Notes under the pieces: model-generated
Seen by the model: only the letters and a program-made list of their open reading frames with translations
Told to the model about the DNA's origin: nothing
Database searches by the model: none
Translations under genes and position numbers: made by a program
Part shown: piece after piece, positions 36,228 to 48,039 of the stretch
How positions within the stretch are numbered: position 1 is the first letter of the stretch
Layout of the letters: the number at the start of each line of letters is the position of its first letter
DNA from: Paragorgia papillata
Lineage: Eukaryota; Cnidaria; Anthozoa; Scleralcyonacea; Coralliidae
NCBI GenBank assembly: GCA_035771165.1
Contig: JAWNZC010000106.1
Location: forward strand, 1,621,501 to 1,685,500
Direction: 5' to 3'
Length of the DNA: 64,000 bases

Positions 36228-37145
36228 CTAACCAGTACCACCCGAATGGACATTAGTCACATGACTTACTAAACCAGTGACTAAGTCAAATCTGGCATCA
36301 CATTGTAAACATATGTACTCCATTCCAGTTGGTTCTGTGGCTTCTAGTTCATGGGTCAACAGATGACGGTCAAATGATTTGAAATCAATAGTCATGTTGC
36401 AATAACAACATGGGAAATCCCTTTCTTCAACGTGAGTTCTTTGGTGATATTGTAAGGTATGTGACAGGGAAAATGTTTTGTCACAGATATCACACTTAAA
36501 TGGTTTCTCTCCAGTATGTGTTCTTTTATGACACACTAAGTGATTTGACTGGGAAAATGTCTTATCACAAGTATCACATTTAAATGGTTTCTCCCTAGTA
36601 TGTATTCTTTTATGACGTCGTAAGTTACCCAACTGACAAAATGCCTTGTCACAGATATCACATTTGAAAGACTTTATTCCAGTATGTGTTCTTTTATGAT
36701 ATAGCAAGTTACCTGTCTGAGAAAATGTCTTGCCACATAAATCACACTTAAATGGTCTCTCTCCAGTATGCGTTCTTTTATGATTTACTAAGTCTACTGA
36801 CTGAGAAAATGTCTTGTCACAGACATCACACTTCAATGGTTTTTCCCCAGTATGAGTATTTCTATGACGATTTAAGGACAACATATAGGAAAATGACTTA
36901 TCACACATATCACATTTGAATGGTTTTTCTCCAGTATGACACCTCTGATGACATTTCAAATTTGATAATTGAGTAAATGTCTTATCACAGACAACACACT
37001 TGAATGATTTCTCGCCGGTATGTACAGCCATATGACGTTTCAAACTTGATAAACAACCGAATGTCTTGTCGCAGGTTGAACACCAGTAAGACTTTTCTCC
37101 AGTTGTGTGATTTCCTTTAGTTATTAAGTCAGTTTCTTCACTCAT
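36228..37145 (-). CDS. Ten-finger C2H2 zinc-finger protein, intact
   Basis: A predicted sequence-specific DNA-binding nuclear protein of 305 aa. The ATG at 37143-37145 has a plausible start context and the same leader type as the broken paralogue at 31893. After about 20 N-terminal residues come eight regular fingers with TGEKP-type linkers. A ninth (CCYCNMTIDFKSFDRHLLTH) has an atypical linker, and a tenth after a 20-residue gap has H-x4-H spacing. The C-terminus ends SGGTG. No KRAB or other effector domain is present. The finger helices differ from one another, unlike the clone-like array at 14588. No stop or shift is seen, so this is the best candidate for a functional gene in the window. 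Unseen 5' exons are possible. Confidence 0.85.
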   Translation of the reverse strand: MSEETDLITKGNHTTGEKSYWCSTCDKTFGCLSSLKRHMAVHTGEKSFKCVVCDKTFTQLSNLKCHQRCHTGEKPFKCDMCDKSFSYMLSLNRHRNTHTGEKPLKCDVCDKTFSQSVDLVNHKRTHTGERPFKCDLCGKTFSQTGNLLYHKRTHTGIKSFKCDICDKAFCQLGNLRRHKRIHTREKPFKCDTCDKTFSQSNHLVCHKRTHTGEKPFKCDICDKTFSLSHTLQYHQRTHVEERDFPCCYCNMTIDFKSFDRHLLTHELEATEPTGMEYICLQCDARFDLVTGLVSHVTNVHSGGTG

Positions 37146-37549
37146 TGTGGCTCCTTCACGTTTCAGACAACTCTTGGTCTTAAGTTTATATTAATTTCCG
37201 CCTGTACTGCCATAGCCATTCGCTTGAGATTGAACAAAATTTCAATACGAAGGACCTTGATGTAGATTCGCTAATCCAGCAAAAACATACCACAATTTAT
37301 CAGCGACAGTTTGAAATATAAAACAAAGCGACACCGAAACATTTAAGGTACATAATTCCAGTGTCTTGACGAACTTCAGAAGTCTTCTGCTCGGACGACA
37401 ACTATAGCTACCAGAATGCATTTCGACTGTAACTTTGTTTACATGTTAATCACAATAAGTATCCCGTGTTCTCTTGGCAATTTATAAATGATGCATGCAT
37501 TCAACACCGTGAAGAAGATTTCGTGGGAGGAAGTCTCTCTCCTCCGCAG
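37146..37549. promoter_or_regulatory. Probable 5' region of the ten-finger gene
   Basis: About 400 bases upstream of the ATG. Bases 37160-37175 share GTTTCAGACA with the upstream of the broken paralogue (31920). No TATA box stands out. Confidence 0.35.
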
Positions 37550-40500
37550 AGGGGGTAATTTCCACTGATCTCAAATAATATACTCATTATACTGGATAGA
37601 GCATCCGGTGTTCGCAGTGAAGTCGGAATAGATTAGCGGCGACCATTTCCGGTGGGACCCATACAATATGGCGTAAATAGGAGTGGAAGCAGTTGAACGG
37701 CGTTTTTCCGCCAAATTCTGGGATGTTACGAAGAGTTACCACCGAATTGAGGTTTGTAATCTTATTTTAAGTAATAGTTTAGTGTTTTGAACTATTTTTT
37801 TGTTTAGAAAGTGGTTTTCTTTACAAAATACGCTTGCCTGTTTATTTGCTTCAGAGCTAGCAAAGTCGGTAAACAAATGTCTGGAAGTGACTGCCTGATT
37901 TGTTTCTTTCTAGTAACGCGTATTATTTGATGATTTACGATGATGTGTTTGTTTAACTTTTGATTTATTTCATGCCGATTAAACCCCAAGAAGTCATAAC
38001 TGTGTCTGTTTAAACTAATAAACTTACCCGCTGTTGATACTGTTCACATGAAATATTCGAACTTTATAGTTTTGTCGAATTTGGGCTAATGTTCAACCAG
38101 TTCAGATGGTTTTATTATGGTTACACTACAGTATGTATTTTGCCCAAGCCCTTGTCCCTTGATAGTATTTCATTTTGTCTACAGTATATCTCAAACAAAA
38201 TATGTACATACTGTATAACATTTTGAGTTAGTGGTACCGGTAGTTTATTATGGTTAGAGAGCATCTTACTGGCCATTAAGAAGTTACACCCAAGTTTGAT
38301 TCCTACTCGATCAATGCAGTTTTACTGTGCATTTAGCAGATTAAAATTTTATCTAGTTTGCTAAAAGCAAGAAAAGTCTTTCCATGCATCCAGGATTACT
38401 GTAGATCTAAGGATGTTACTCTCTGCAATCTGGGTTTAACTCCTACTTGATGCACTTACCAGATTAAAATTTCACCTTGGATGTACATTAGAGGAGTGCT
38501 CTAGTTTGACTCTACCAAACACCAGAGATTTCTTCTGGGTACTCCAGTTTCCTCCTGTAGTAACACTGACCAATGAGGGATGACTCTTGCTGGACCTCTA
38601 GGAAGAACAGTTTAGATATGATTGATAGAGTTATCAGTACCCAGTATAAATAAAGTTAGTTTACCTCAGTTTTCTTTTGTAGTAACATTGAGCAATGAGG
38701 GGTGACCCTTACTAGATCTCTAGGAAGGACAGTTTAGATATGACTGATAAGGTTATCCAGTGTAAAGACTGTTTAACTGTTACAATAGTTTAGTTCAGTT
38801 TCCTTTGGATGCATGTGACTTGAGTGCTTCCAGTTTGACTCTACCAAACAGCACAGGTTTCCTCCTGTAGTAACATTGGTCCTTAGATAAAGTTATGGTA
38901 TATCCAGTGTAAATACAGTTACCTGTAGTTTACTTTCCTTTTTTGTTTAGATTAGTTTTGTTTTGATTCTTACTGATGCTGGAAGAGGACAAGCTTATTC
39001 AATTTTTTTCTTATTTAGAAAAAGGTTAGCTGTGGTTTCCTTTCCAAGATGGTAAAAACGAATTTTGCTGTAGCTTTTTGCAATGGACTTGATGAGAGCA
39101 AAAACATGATTTTCATCAACAAGAGAATCTACCATATGGTTGTCAAGCTCTGTGAAGATTGTGCCAGTGCTCCAGCCACCACTGGCGCTAGATAGTATTT
39201 TAAAATTTTTTGACATTTTAGTCTGTGGCTTTGCCTTTGTACTGTATTAGAGAAAACTTAAATTAATTTCAATAAAATTGTTTGTACTATCCAGAGCAGC
39301 TTACACTAGCTTCAATTAAACTAAAATCTTATAAACATCTATATGCATTGTTATGATCACTCATCTCAAAAAAAATAATTAATGACTGATCTTGTCTTCT
39401 GCCAAGATCAGCTAGTGATAATTTCTGCATAAAAAAGTTGTGTGGATCTAATAAGGAAAAGACATATAGATGGGTATGAAACCTAAAAAGTTGTATGATG
39501 CAAGATATTGAGGTATGATAAATGTAGTAAAGATTGAAACTTTTTCAAAAATAGCTTGAAATGAAAACACTTCTGTAGTAAATAATAGTTTGGAATCATC
39601 CTTCTCTTTGTTTATTTTAGAAAAAAGCTCATGACTTATTATCTGTTTCAAATATAAGTCTACACAAAGTACAGTAGTGTCAGTACACTGAAGTATATAA
39701 AATATAAAAGAATATAGTAGATTATAACCAATAAATAATTATTTCTGTATGTAAATCAGAGCTGGCCAAACCATGCCCCTTTATTATAATTTTACTTCAA
39801 TCTCAGATGATTCTACTCTTTCAAATACCAGACAATTTGACTTTGTCAAATAGAAAACCCTTGGCAATGGCAAGTCTCTCCAGCAAGCCTAGGCAGCCAT
39901 GAGTTCATCACAGATATAATATATATATAAAGCAAGAACACACAGGTAACATGTAAAAAATTAGCCAATAGGCAAAAATATATTTTTTTATACAAGAGGA
40001 CAAATGGACAATTAATGTATTACAAATATTGAAAATGCACACCATAAATGCTAGGTGAACAGGAATTATCTTCGTGAATATTATAGTAACAGGACTTCAT
40101 CCGACTTCATCAATAATAGTAAAACAGTGAGTTAAATGCTTTAAATTTGCCTGTTTAATAAATAAAGTATAACTACAAACTTCCAATAAACATCTTCAGT
40201 TGTATAAAACCCTCAGATCGTCTGATCCAATATACGTTGAAAAAGACGGATATAGAAACGGTAATATTGTTACTTTGTCATAAAGTCACTGTCAAACTGC
40301 TAAAGTGAATACAAGATGTTATTTGTTCCTTACTTTAGTCCTTTAATAATTCTTCAAACTGTAGCCTGGTGGCCGGTGCTGATTTTCGTTCAGTAAAATC
40401 GTGAAATTTCGGCTGATTTTCCATGATCTCAGCCACTTTTAAGTTGTCCCATAGCGACAGGTACATTTTCTTGTTAAGGATGTAAAATTTAGCTGGTTTT

Positions 40501-40695
40501 CGTTAAAAATCCGATCATTTAAAGCGAAAACTATGATTCAGCAATAGTGATATAACTACGAAGTGGGTCCCACCGGATATGGCTGCCGCGAGATTTTTAG
40601 TCTCACTTCCGACTTCAATTTTTGCAAGGCGCGAACCAATAGATGCTCTATCCAGTATAATGAGTATATTATTTGAGATCAGTGGTAATTTCGGA
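37550..40695. mobile_element. 3.1-kb inverted-repeat-bounded segment
   Basis: A left terminus with AATATACTCATTATACTGGA and GGATAGAGCATC is mirrored at 40615-40690. The homology continues inward on both sides (GGTGGGACCC...ATATGGC at 37663 and its complement at 40565). The interior is AT-rich with the tandem block at 38505-38930. Frames at 38995-39216 and 39448-39651 lack motifs. It could be a large non-autonomous element or two facing MITE copies. Confidence 0.55.
38505..38930. repeat. Three degenerate tandem units of about 140 bp
   Basis: Each unit has (A/C)AGTTT(C/T)CT(C/T)CTGTAGTAAC. The first two units add CAATGAGG(G/A)(A/G)TGAC, CTCTAGGAAG-ACAGTTTAGATATGA and GTTATC. The CCTCC...CTAGGAAG order is also found in the body of the SINE at 26815, so the units may derive from a SINE tail. 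Confidence 0.65.
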
Positions 40696-41176
40696 GATTG
40701 GAGGTTTCGGGGGTCGTCGGAAATGCTCGGAGGCGTCAGCTGGACATAAGTAGTGCGGGCGAAACCACAGGCGGCTCATTCAAGCGACTTGTCTGACTGA
40801 TATTATATTATTATTAAAATGTATTAAATATGTCATCACAAGCATTATTAAAAATGCATTTAAATATAAAATACCTGGCGTTGTGTTGTTCCTTTTTGTA
40901 TTTCAGTCTCATACCTGTATATTCGAGCAGTATTGCTTGCTTTGCGGTACGCTTGCTTACCCTTGCAGAGTAAAATAGGAAGGAAGGCGACTCAGATTCC
41001 AAACGTCAACACTCGATGGCCGATAAGAAACGAATAAATCCTTTAATCTCGACCAAAATCACCACATTCACAAAGATAAGTAACCGTCACATCCAGAAAT
41101 CGGATTCCGTAATTCTGATTGGTCAATGGTTACCATGGTGCGATGCAACTCGGTAGACGGTAATGAGTTGCATCGC

Positions 41177-41357
41177 AAATAAACAAATGCCCGCGAATTA
41201 GCCTGCCGCCCGACTTGTTTCCACCAATCAGAATACCTAAACATCCAATGTTATCTCGACCAATCAGATGTGGTGATAGCTCAGCATGTGCCAGGGCCAT
41301 TTGTTCTTGGCCGCCATCTTGGCACAGCCCCCACAAATGGCCCTGGGGACGAGGTTG
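41177..41357 (+). repeat. Dispersed repeat, copy 2
   Basis: Direct counterpart of 35525-35690. Ends CAAATGGCCCTGGGGACGAGG, which carries the same terminus as the MITE at 16612-17072. It is probably the solo end of a related element. Confidence 0.8.
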
Positions 41358-41918
41358 ACATTTAGCCTCTGCCAGATTTCTGTCGGTTTCTTGCACAAGA
41401 TGTCGGTTTCTTGCATGACTTTCTAATATTCACGGACAACTAAGCCATCCACGTCTATATTAGTAACATATTTGTGGGTAAGTGATTATGACATGTTTAT
41501 AATATGTCTTTCTTGTAAAAAAGACAAAATATACTCAGTTTTTTGCCGTTTAATATATCAGACGAAGACTGACGAACACGAACCAGAGGATAACATACTT
41601 ATATCGGCCGACGTGTAGCTCACATTGAAACAACGAACTTTCCTAGTTTGTCCACACATTCAGTTATTTACTGTGGTCGTGTAACCTTCGTGGAACTTCG
41701 TCTACAGGCGTGGAGGCAGACTTCACTTTGGAGCACAGTGTTTGGCGTTTTGTTTAATGTCAGACAAAGTCAAAGGTGAAGGGAATTAATATGGTCTTTA
41801 TCTGAAACGTAAACGAGCAATCACGAGTAAAAGATTCGGACTTGAGTAAAAGCAAATTCTACTAGACAGGTTGAGAAATGTTTCATGTATATGTGTACTG
41901 TAGGTGTCCAGTCTGTTA

Positions 41919-42150
41919 CAGTTGATTTAACATTACTTTACCGCCGTGGGTTGCGAAGTTCGTTGGAAAGTTCAGATATTCGTTGGGAAGTTTGGAATTA
42001 CGTTGCTAAGATTGAAAATTATCCAATCAAATTGCGAGCTTTGGATCAAAACCCATTCTGATTGGATAATTTTTCAACCTTAGCAACGTAATTCCGAACT
42101 ACCCAACGAACTTCGCAACCCACGGCGGTAAAGTAATGTGAAATTAACTG
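41919..42150. mobile_element. Foldback MITE
   Basis: CAGTTGATTTAACATTACTT and an imperfect complement at the ends. The arms include TTACCGCCGTGGGTTGCGAA and GAATTACGTTGCTAAG. No clear target duplication. Confidence 0.8.
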
Positions 42151-42186
42151 TAAAGCATTTGCTAGTTTTATATCAAGTTTAAGATG

Positions 42187-42260
42187 TCATAATATGGTAA
42201 CACAGTTTGAAGAGAAACGATCCAAGTGTGATGTCTGTGGCACACTGCTATCAATGAGGC
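42187..42260 (+). pseudogene. Zinc-finger gene fragment
   Basis: Reads ATGGTAACACAGTTTGAAGA and then AAGTGTGATGTCTGTG, i.e. MVT-FEEK--KCDVC. This matches the second-finger region of the gene at 31772. It is on the opposite strand and stops after half a finger. Confidence 0.75.
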
Positions 42261-42354
42261 GAGTGCCATCTGATCGCGCTCACGCCCAATAGCAAAAAAC
42301 CTAGGCGTTCGCATTACTTTCAAAATAGCTTTAAGGCAGTTTATGTTTATTTTA

Positions 42355-43690
42355 GATAGATAGATTTATTAAAATAACATCGCAACCTTTAAGACAAAAT
42401 ATGTTTACAATTATATAAAATAGTAGTATAAAAATATATACAATGAAATGGAATAGTCAAAAAACAATCAAACTAACTACAAAGTAATTTACTACAAGTA
42501 TCTATAATGTGTTCTGTGAAGTTTTGCGTAATGACGTTTTTTGAAATATATATATAATCTAAAAATAAGCACACATGGCGGCGATAAACGATTTCTTAGC
42601 TCTATCGGTTCGCATATGTGGAATATTAATACAGTGATATTGTTGAAGGTTGTGCTTTGACTCATGTTTAGGTGGTAACAAACAATTGAGTTTATGTGAA
42701 GGATCGGACTTTACACCTTCAACTAACTTGAAGCACAATTTCTTGTGATGTTGGATGATTGGCTCCATATTCAATCTAACCAGGGCTGCTTGATAGTCTG
42801 AGTCAGGTTGGATAATTGCTATTGCTCTCTTTTCAATGCGGACAAGTTCGTTTGTTAGGTATTTAGGCAGTGAGTGATGGAAAACTGGAGCGGCGTAGTC
42901 CATTATGGATCTAATACACCATGTCTAAAAAAGTACTAGATCACATGGACGTACTTTTGCTCGCCTCAACTGCACTAGAAAATACAGGCGCTTAGCCGCC
43001 TTTTTAACGACTTCATTTATGTGAACATTCCAGGTGAATTTGTTGCTGATTGTTATAGCCCTAAAAGTTTTACACTTTCAACAACTTCGAACTCTTTGTC
43101 ATTGACAACAATTGGCTCAACGTTTTGCGTGGTTTCGTCAAAAGAAACTCTGAGCTCCCTACATTTGTCAGCATTTAGTTGAACTTTGTTCGGCGATTAC
43201 CTGTGCTCTACTAACGTACTATCTCAGATGTCGTGGTGTCATCTACAAATTTCCAAAGGAGTGGTTCACTGATATCAAAGTCATTAATCATTATATTAAA
43301 TAACCAGGGCCCCAATTTGGTCCCCTGAGGAACAACGGAAGGGACTAAGTCCCACTCCGAAAAACAGCCATCTGCAACTTTCACTCTTTGGTACCTGTCA
43401 CTGAGAAAATCAATTATCCAGTTGATTATGCTACGTGGCAGTTCGAGTTGACATAATTTTTTAATCAAGATGCCGTGATCAATAAAGTCAAAAGCTTTAC
43501 GATAATCAAATAAAATCGTTCTTTTAGTACTGCCGTTCCCATCAGTTCCTAGGGACCAATGATGTAACATGCTAATTAGTGCTTGTGTAGTTGACGACTT
43601 TGGAACCGCTCCATATTGATTAGGGGCAATCACTTTCAGAGCAGCCGGCTTGACAAAATCTGTGACAACAAAGTCCTCAGCTAATTTAGA
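42355..43690 (-). pseudogene. LINE reverse transcriptase remnant
   Basis: Bases 43633-43211 encode reverse transcriptase motifs NQYGAVPKSSTTQALISMLH, ILFDYRKAFDFIDH, VPQGTKLGPWLF and the catalytic FVDD. The C-terminal piece (42903-42559) reads MDYAAPVFHHSLPKYL and so on. Frameshifts and a gap at 42904-43210 separate them. The 3' end on the minus strand is TTAATAAATCTATCTATCTA, a short tail repeat. The endonuclease region is missing. Confidence 0.88.
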
Positions 43691-43924
43691 AATACATGGT
43701 GAGAGAGATCGGCCTTAGGCCCTTCTTTAAGTTTTGCGCGGGTTTCTTTTTAGGCTCCACAATGGCTCCACAGTTCTGGAGATACCAAGCTTCTTATTTC
43801 GAGCACTCTGCTTTGTACAAATTGTTTCCACTCACGAGTTTCTCCACGAATCCAATAAAGTGCGACTTCTGAATCGGAGCAACATTGTATCGACGGAATT
43901 TCGATGAAACCTTTCAAAGATTCT

Positions 43925-45220
43925 CTAGTATTTTTTATTTATTTATTAACTTTGCCATGATTGCCATATTACAAACATAAATACAGACATTGAGACAACA
44001 GGCTGGGCAACCGCAACAGCTAATGCCAATTACTGCGGCCCCGAAACAGATAGAAACACTTTACGAATTACAAAATCTAAACAAAACAATGTACAAAATA
44101 AACAATAAAGGATAGGCGACACAGTACAAATAGTCTAATATAACAACACGATGGTAGAATGTTCGTAAGATTCCGGGCTGAATTACATTTACGTTAAAAG
44201 TATTTTGCAATGCTAAAAGATAGTAGTTAAATAATGATTTCTTAAATTCTGTAAAAGTTCTGTTTTTTGATGTTATAGATTTAGGTATAGTATATTCCAG
44301 GTTCTTGTTGTCCGAATTAGATATGATATTTGGTAAGTTGAGGTATTGCATTTCTTTATTAGATATTTGTAGCAGGTAGAGTCAGATGATCTTGTTTGCC
44401 TTTGATGTTGAGGAGTTGGAAGGATGTTTTCATCTAGGGTGATTATATCATGATTTGCCTTGTAAAAGAATAGTATGTCCAGATATTCGTGCCAGTTACT
44501 AAGGGGAAGTAACTTAGCAGCAGTGGCGGACACTAGGGGGGGCGAGGGGGGGGGGGGGGGGGGGGGGGGGCGATCGCCCCCCCAATAATTTTAGCTGAAG
44601 CTTTCATTTTGAAAAGTGGAAGCACAAGAAAGTTTTCATTTCAAGAATGGAAGCACTACTTATTAGTTATTACAATAACAACAGCAGCAAAATGGCGTGT
44701 TTTAATAAAAACAAGCGAAAGTATTCTAATCCCACAAAATAAGTGTTATGAAGTAAGTTTGGATAAAGAAATTTCTTACAAGTTACAACATGCTTGATGC
44801 TTCGCATTTTTCCATTGTTATTTGAATTTTGCTTCGCAAAATATTTTCTCTGAAATGTTGTTTTTTTATGCTTAGCATGTGACTTATAACAAAATGCACC
44901 ATTAAAATAGTGTTTTGAAAACCTAAAATTTTTTACAAAATGTGTTCTCAGAATGCTTCAAATGCCATTTCAGCATCCCCCTAGAAGGCTTGTGCCTTCG
45001 GCACTCGCACCCCGAATATTTCGTCAAGTGTCCGCCACTGCTTAGAAGTGAGAAGTCGTTCCGTGTAGCTAATGTCGCAGCTGAAGGGGAGACCCAGAAT
45101 GTACTTTGATGCTCATCTTTGTACACGCTCTATTCTGGTTATTAATCCGACTGATTGCGGCGCCCATACTTGTGTAGCATATCCTAAGTGCGAGCGAACT
45201 AGAGCAAGGTAGAGTGTATG
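43925..45220 (-). pseudogene. Second LINE fragment, C-terminal domain and 3' UTR
   Basis: Reads HTLYLALVRSHLGYATQVWA and IERVQR, then a TGA, then ASKYILGLPF...YTERLL (45220-45045). It continues after a hAT MITE as KLLPLSNWHEYLDILFFYKA (44512 down). Frameshifts occur near 44280. The tail, TTAATAAATAAATAAA, is near 43930. It is fused at its 5' side to BEL/Pao sequence. Confidence 0.82.
44521..45040. mobile_element. hAT MITE inside the LINE
   Basis: CAGTGGCGGACAC at 44521 and GTGTCCGCCACTG ending 45040. The 8-bp flanks CTTAGCAG (44513-44520) and CTTAGAAG (45041-45048) differ by one base. The long G tract at 44546-44570 is next to the left end. The 62-codon frame 44609-44797 is not convincing. 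Confidence 0.9.
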
Positions 45221-46600
45221 TGTCACGAGTCTAGACAGTACCAGTGCGGAAAGCAATTCCAGTCTTGGGATGGTCTGTTTAACTAGTGGAGCTACAACTC
45301 TTGTCTTCGACGTCACTAGTCTCAAGCAAACACCGTCCTTGGTTTCAAGTCTTAGATACACTACGGCTGCGTATGCATTAACGGAGGCGTCGCAAAAACC
45401 TTGCAAACTTGCTGTTACTATGTCACCCTGTATTCCTTCCGGATTCCAACAAGGAATGTGGATCGATTTTGACTCTTTCAATTCCTCATGAAGGCGTAGC
45501 CAGATTTTCTTAGATTCCTCATCCAATACTTCGTCCCATCCAAGATTCTTTTCAAATAGGCTCTGGTAAAAATGTTTGAGTTTGATAGTCACTGGACTGA
45601 TCAGTCCTAATGGGTCGTAAATTCTTGACGTTGTCCAAACGACATCGCGCTTTGTTGGCTCTTTTGCGGTTGTTCTTTAAGGACTTGCTTGCTCTCTAAA
45701 ACAAACGAATCTTCTTCTTTGCACCACTGAACTCCTAGGATCTTCTCTGACACTGGAGATACATGTACGCCCCGAGGGCCTGTCATACTCCATGATCTTG
45801 GCGAATGATTCGTCTTCTTCTGTTACTCGACTGCTGATGTCTTCTCTGACTGGCACCTTATCTTCTGTATGGGTATTCAAAGATTTCTCGTTTTCTTGTA
45901 TTCTTTCCACAAAAGGTTTGGTAATTGGAAATAAATTTTCTCGCGTTGAACCCACCTTCTGCCAATCTCATCTTTGTCTTGACGTAGAGTTCGTAAGCTC
46001 CATCTTCATCATCATCACCAAATGCTAGATCATCGACATACAAGGACTGAAGCAATTTCTTGACAAACTCTGGGTCCTCACTTTCGTAGCTTGAGATGTG
46101 ATGTTTCAACGTGGCGTTCAGCAGAAAGGACTTGACGAGAGACCAAAGGTTACTCGGGTAAACCTCAGTTCGATTATTTCTGGATCTTGCTTCATCGGAT
46201 CGTCGAACCACCGAAATCGCAATACGTCGCGGTCGTCTTCAGCGACTTCTGTCAACGATGGGCCAGTATATAAACAATCATTCAATGATGGACCACCACT
46301 ATCTTCCGATGACGCATCATAGACCACTCTGACTGTCGTTGTATCTTTGTCTTGGCGTACAGCCGGATAAGTAGTGCACTTCTCCAACTTGCAATGACTC
46401 TGGTTTCGTAAATTGCTCCACAATGCCTCTTTGGATCTGTTCTTTGGTCACTGCGTCGTATTCCTTGATAATTTCTGGCTCCTTTCTTAGACGGGTTAAC
46501 AATGATGTTAATCTTTTCTTGCCGGATTCATAATTATCATGCAGGATAAGGTGTGGTTCCCTCCATGGTAAACTGACTTCGTACTTCTTTCCATCGTGGG
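45221..46600 (-). pseudogene. BEL/Pao LTR-retrotransposon remnant
   Basis: Pao-type pol in several frames: EPEIIKEYD..QIQRGIVEQF, VVYDASS (46423 down), RFTRVTFGLSSSPF, then the catalytic LYVDDLAFGDDDEDGAYEL and LAEGGFNARKF. The connection RIYDPLGLISPVTIKLKHFY and a Pao RNase H-like segment (GFCDASVNAYAAVVYLR, IPRLELLSALVLSRL) follow. At least four frame breaks. Neither gag, protease, integrase nor LTRs are present. It stops at about 45220, where LINE sequence begins. Confidence 0.88.
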
Positions 46601-47420
46601 GAAATCAAAAAAATAGTGACGACCGATAGAGCTTAAAGAATTCAACACTTTCTCAATACATTTGCTTAATATCCAATATTTGTCCGCTCATGTCTGTAAT
46701 ATGATGACTCCTGAAATCAAAAATCAATATTCTGACCAATCAGAATGCTCCGTCACCCAGCGGGCGGAGACCACTCAAAAACATATGGTTTTCCGGCAGG
46801 CGGTATTTCGCGTTGCCCGCCTACTGCCCGCGCCCGAACTCCCTAATACCGCCAGCTACGCAGGCTACGTGGATAAGGTCACTTGTATGTGCAAAACTAC
46901 AAAACAACACCGGAACAAATAGAAAAGACAAAATGACTCACAAACATACGATAGTCCATCTCTAAGAATGGTCTACCAACACTTGATGAAAACAATATAC
47001 TGGAATTATAACTGCTGGTCCCTGGCAAATATCCTTAAATATGGCCAACTTCGGTAGTATCTAAAGCAAACTACCACCCAAGCATCCCATCAGAGGACCG
47101 AAAGTATCACCAGAGCAATATTTATAATTAACTCTCCCTCTACAGACTTACTAAATATTGTAATGTACATAAACACATCACTACACAGTAAATTACAATT
47201 GGTGCATAATTAGAATAAGTCAATCGAATTTTCGTAAATAACCATACTCTTCTTGTAATAATACTCATTATCAGTAGAATTCAAAGTTCGCACTGACATG
47301 GCCGGACGCATTGGACTCCCAAAATCCCACAACAAGTTTGGTAAGCAGTCACTTTATAGTATACAATTATAATTTTTTACTTATCTATATTTTCCAACTA
47401 TATACATCGACTTCCAGCCC
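46601..47420. other. Intergenic, nothing recognised
   Basis: Low-complexity AT-rich sequence. The 116-codon frame at 47311-47661 runs across the hammerhead motif and is not a gene. Confidence 0.4.
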
Positions 47421-47478
47421 CAAATCCCTGCTGATGACTGATGAGACCACCAAAGAAGGTCGAAACGTGCATCCAGGG
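47421..47478 (+). ncRNA. Hammerhead ribozyme-like motif, probably degenerate
   Basis: CCCTG (47426-47430) and CAGGG (47474-47478) would form stem I. The conserved core CTGATGA occurs twice in tandem (47431-47444). GACC (47445) pairs with GGTC (47458) as stem II. GAAA follows at 47462, then a short stem III and ATC as the cleavage triplet, with one mismatch in stem III. Hammerheads of this type-I layout with tiny stem III are known from Penelope-like elements and retrozymes in animals. The 7-bp duplication of the core and the stem III mismatch suggest reduced or no activity. Confidence 0.7.
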
Positions 47479-48039
47479 TTGTGTCCCAATATGAATCAAG
47501 CACAGTACTTATCTACGCATCTTTTATTTCTGATTATATATATTGTTCTGTACATCACCCTTACATGCTTTTTTATTCAATTTCGTACACTGCATGTCCA
47601 ATTGCGTGACCACCATACACGTGTTATAATACCGGTATGGTTCCCTTTACTTACATTTTAATCAAAAATTGACTTGGGGGTGGGTCATGTTATTTCCAGC
47701 CAATACCTGGGGGTGGGTCAGCTGGTTTTATGCCGACGAAAGGGGGTGGGTCATGCATTTTTGGGCCACCACTTCTGCAGATGCTCCGGCCCACACCCCC
47801 CCCCCCCCTATACTTATTGCCCAGTCCCTTAGAAATTATAAATAAATGTTCTTAACCTGTTTCTGCTTAATTTCTATTTGTTGATGCTTGCGTCTTTCTG
47901 ATTTCCGAGTTCCGCCGTCGAGTTTCAACTATATATTATTTCGGCGAGTTCCACTCACTGCATGGTCAATTATAACCGCTTTATGCTAAAAATAAGGAAC
48001 GGCTCCCTAATTTGAAACTCCGTAAAATACACAAAAAAA
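47479..48039. other. Intergenic, low complexity
   Basis: A G-rich interspersed block at 47668-47770 (GGGGGTGGGTCA, three times) ends in a C run at 47800. It may be an old hAT-like end. Nothing coding. Confidence 0.4.
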
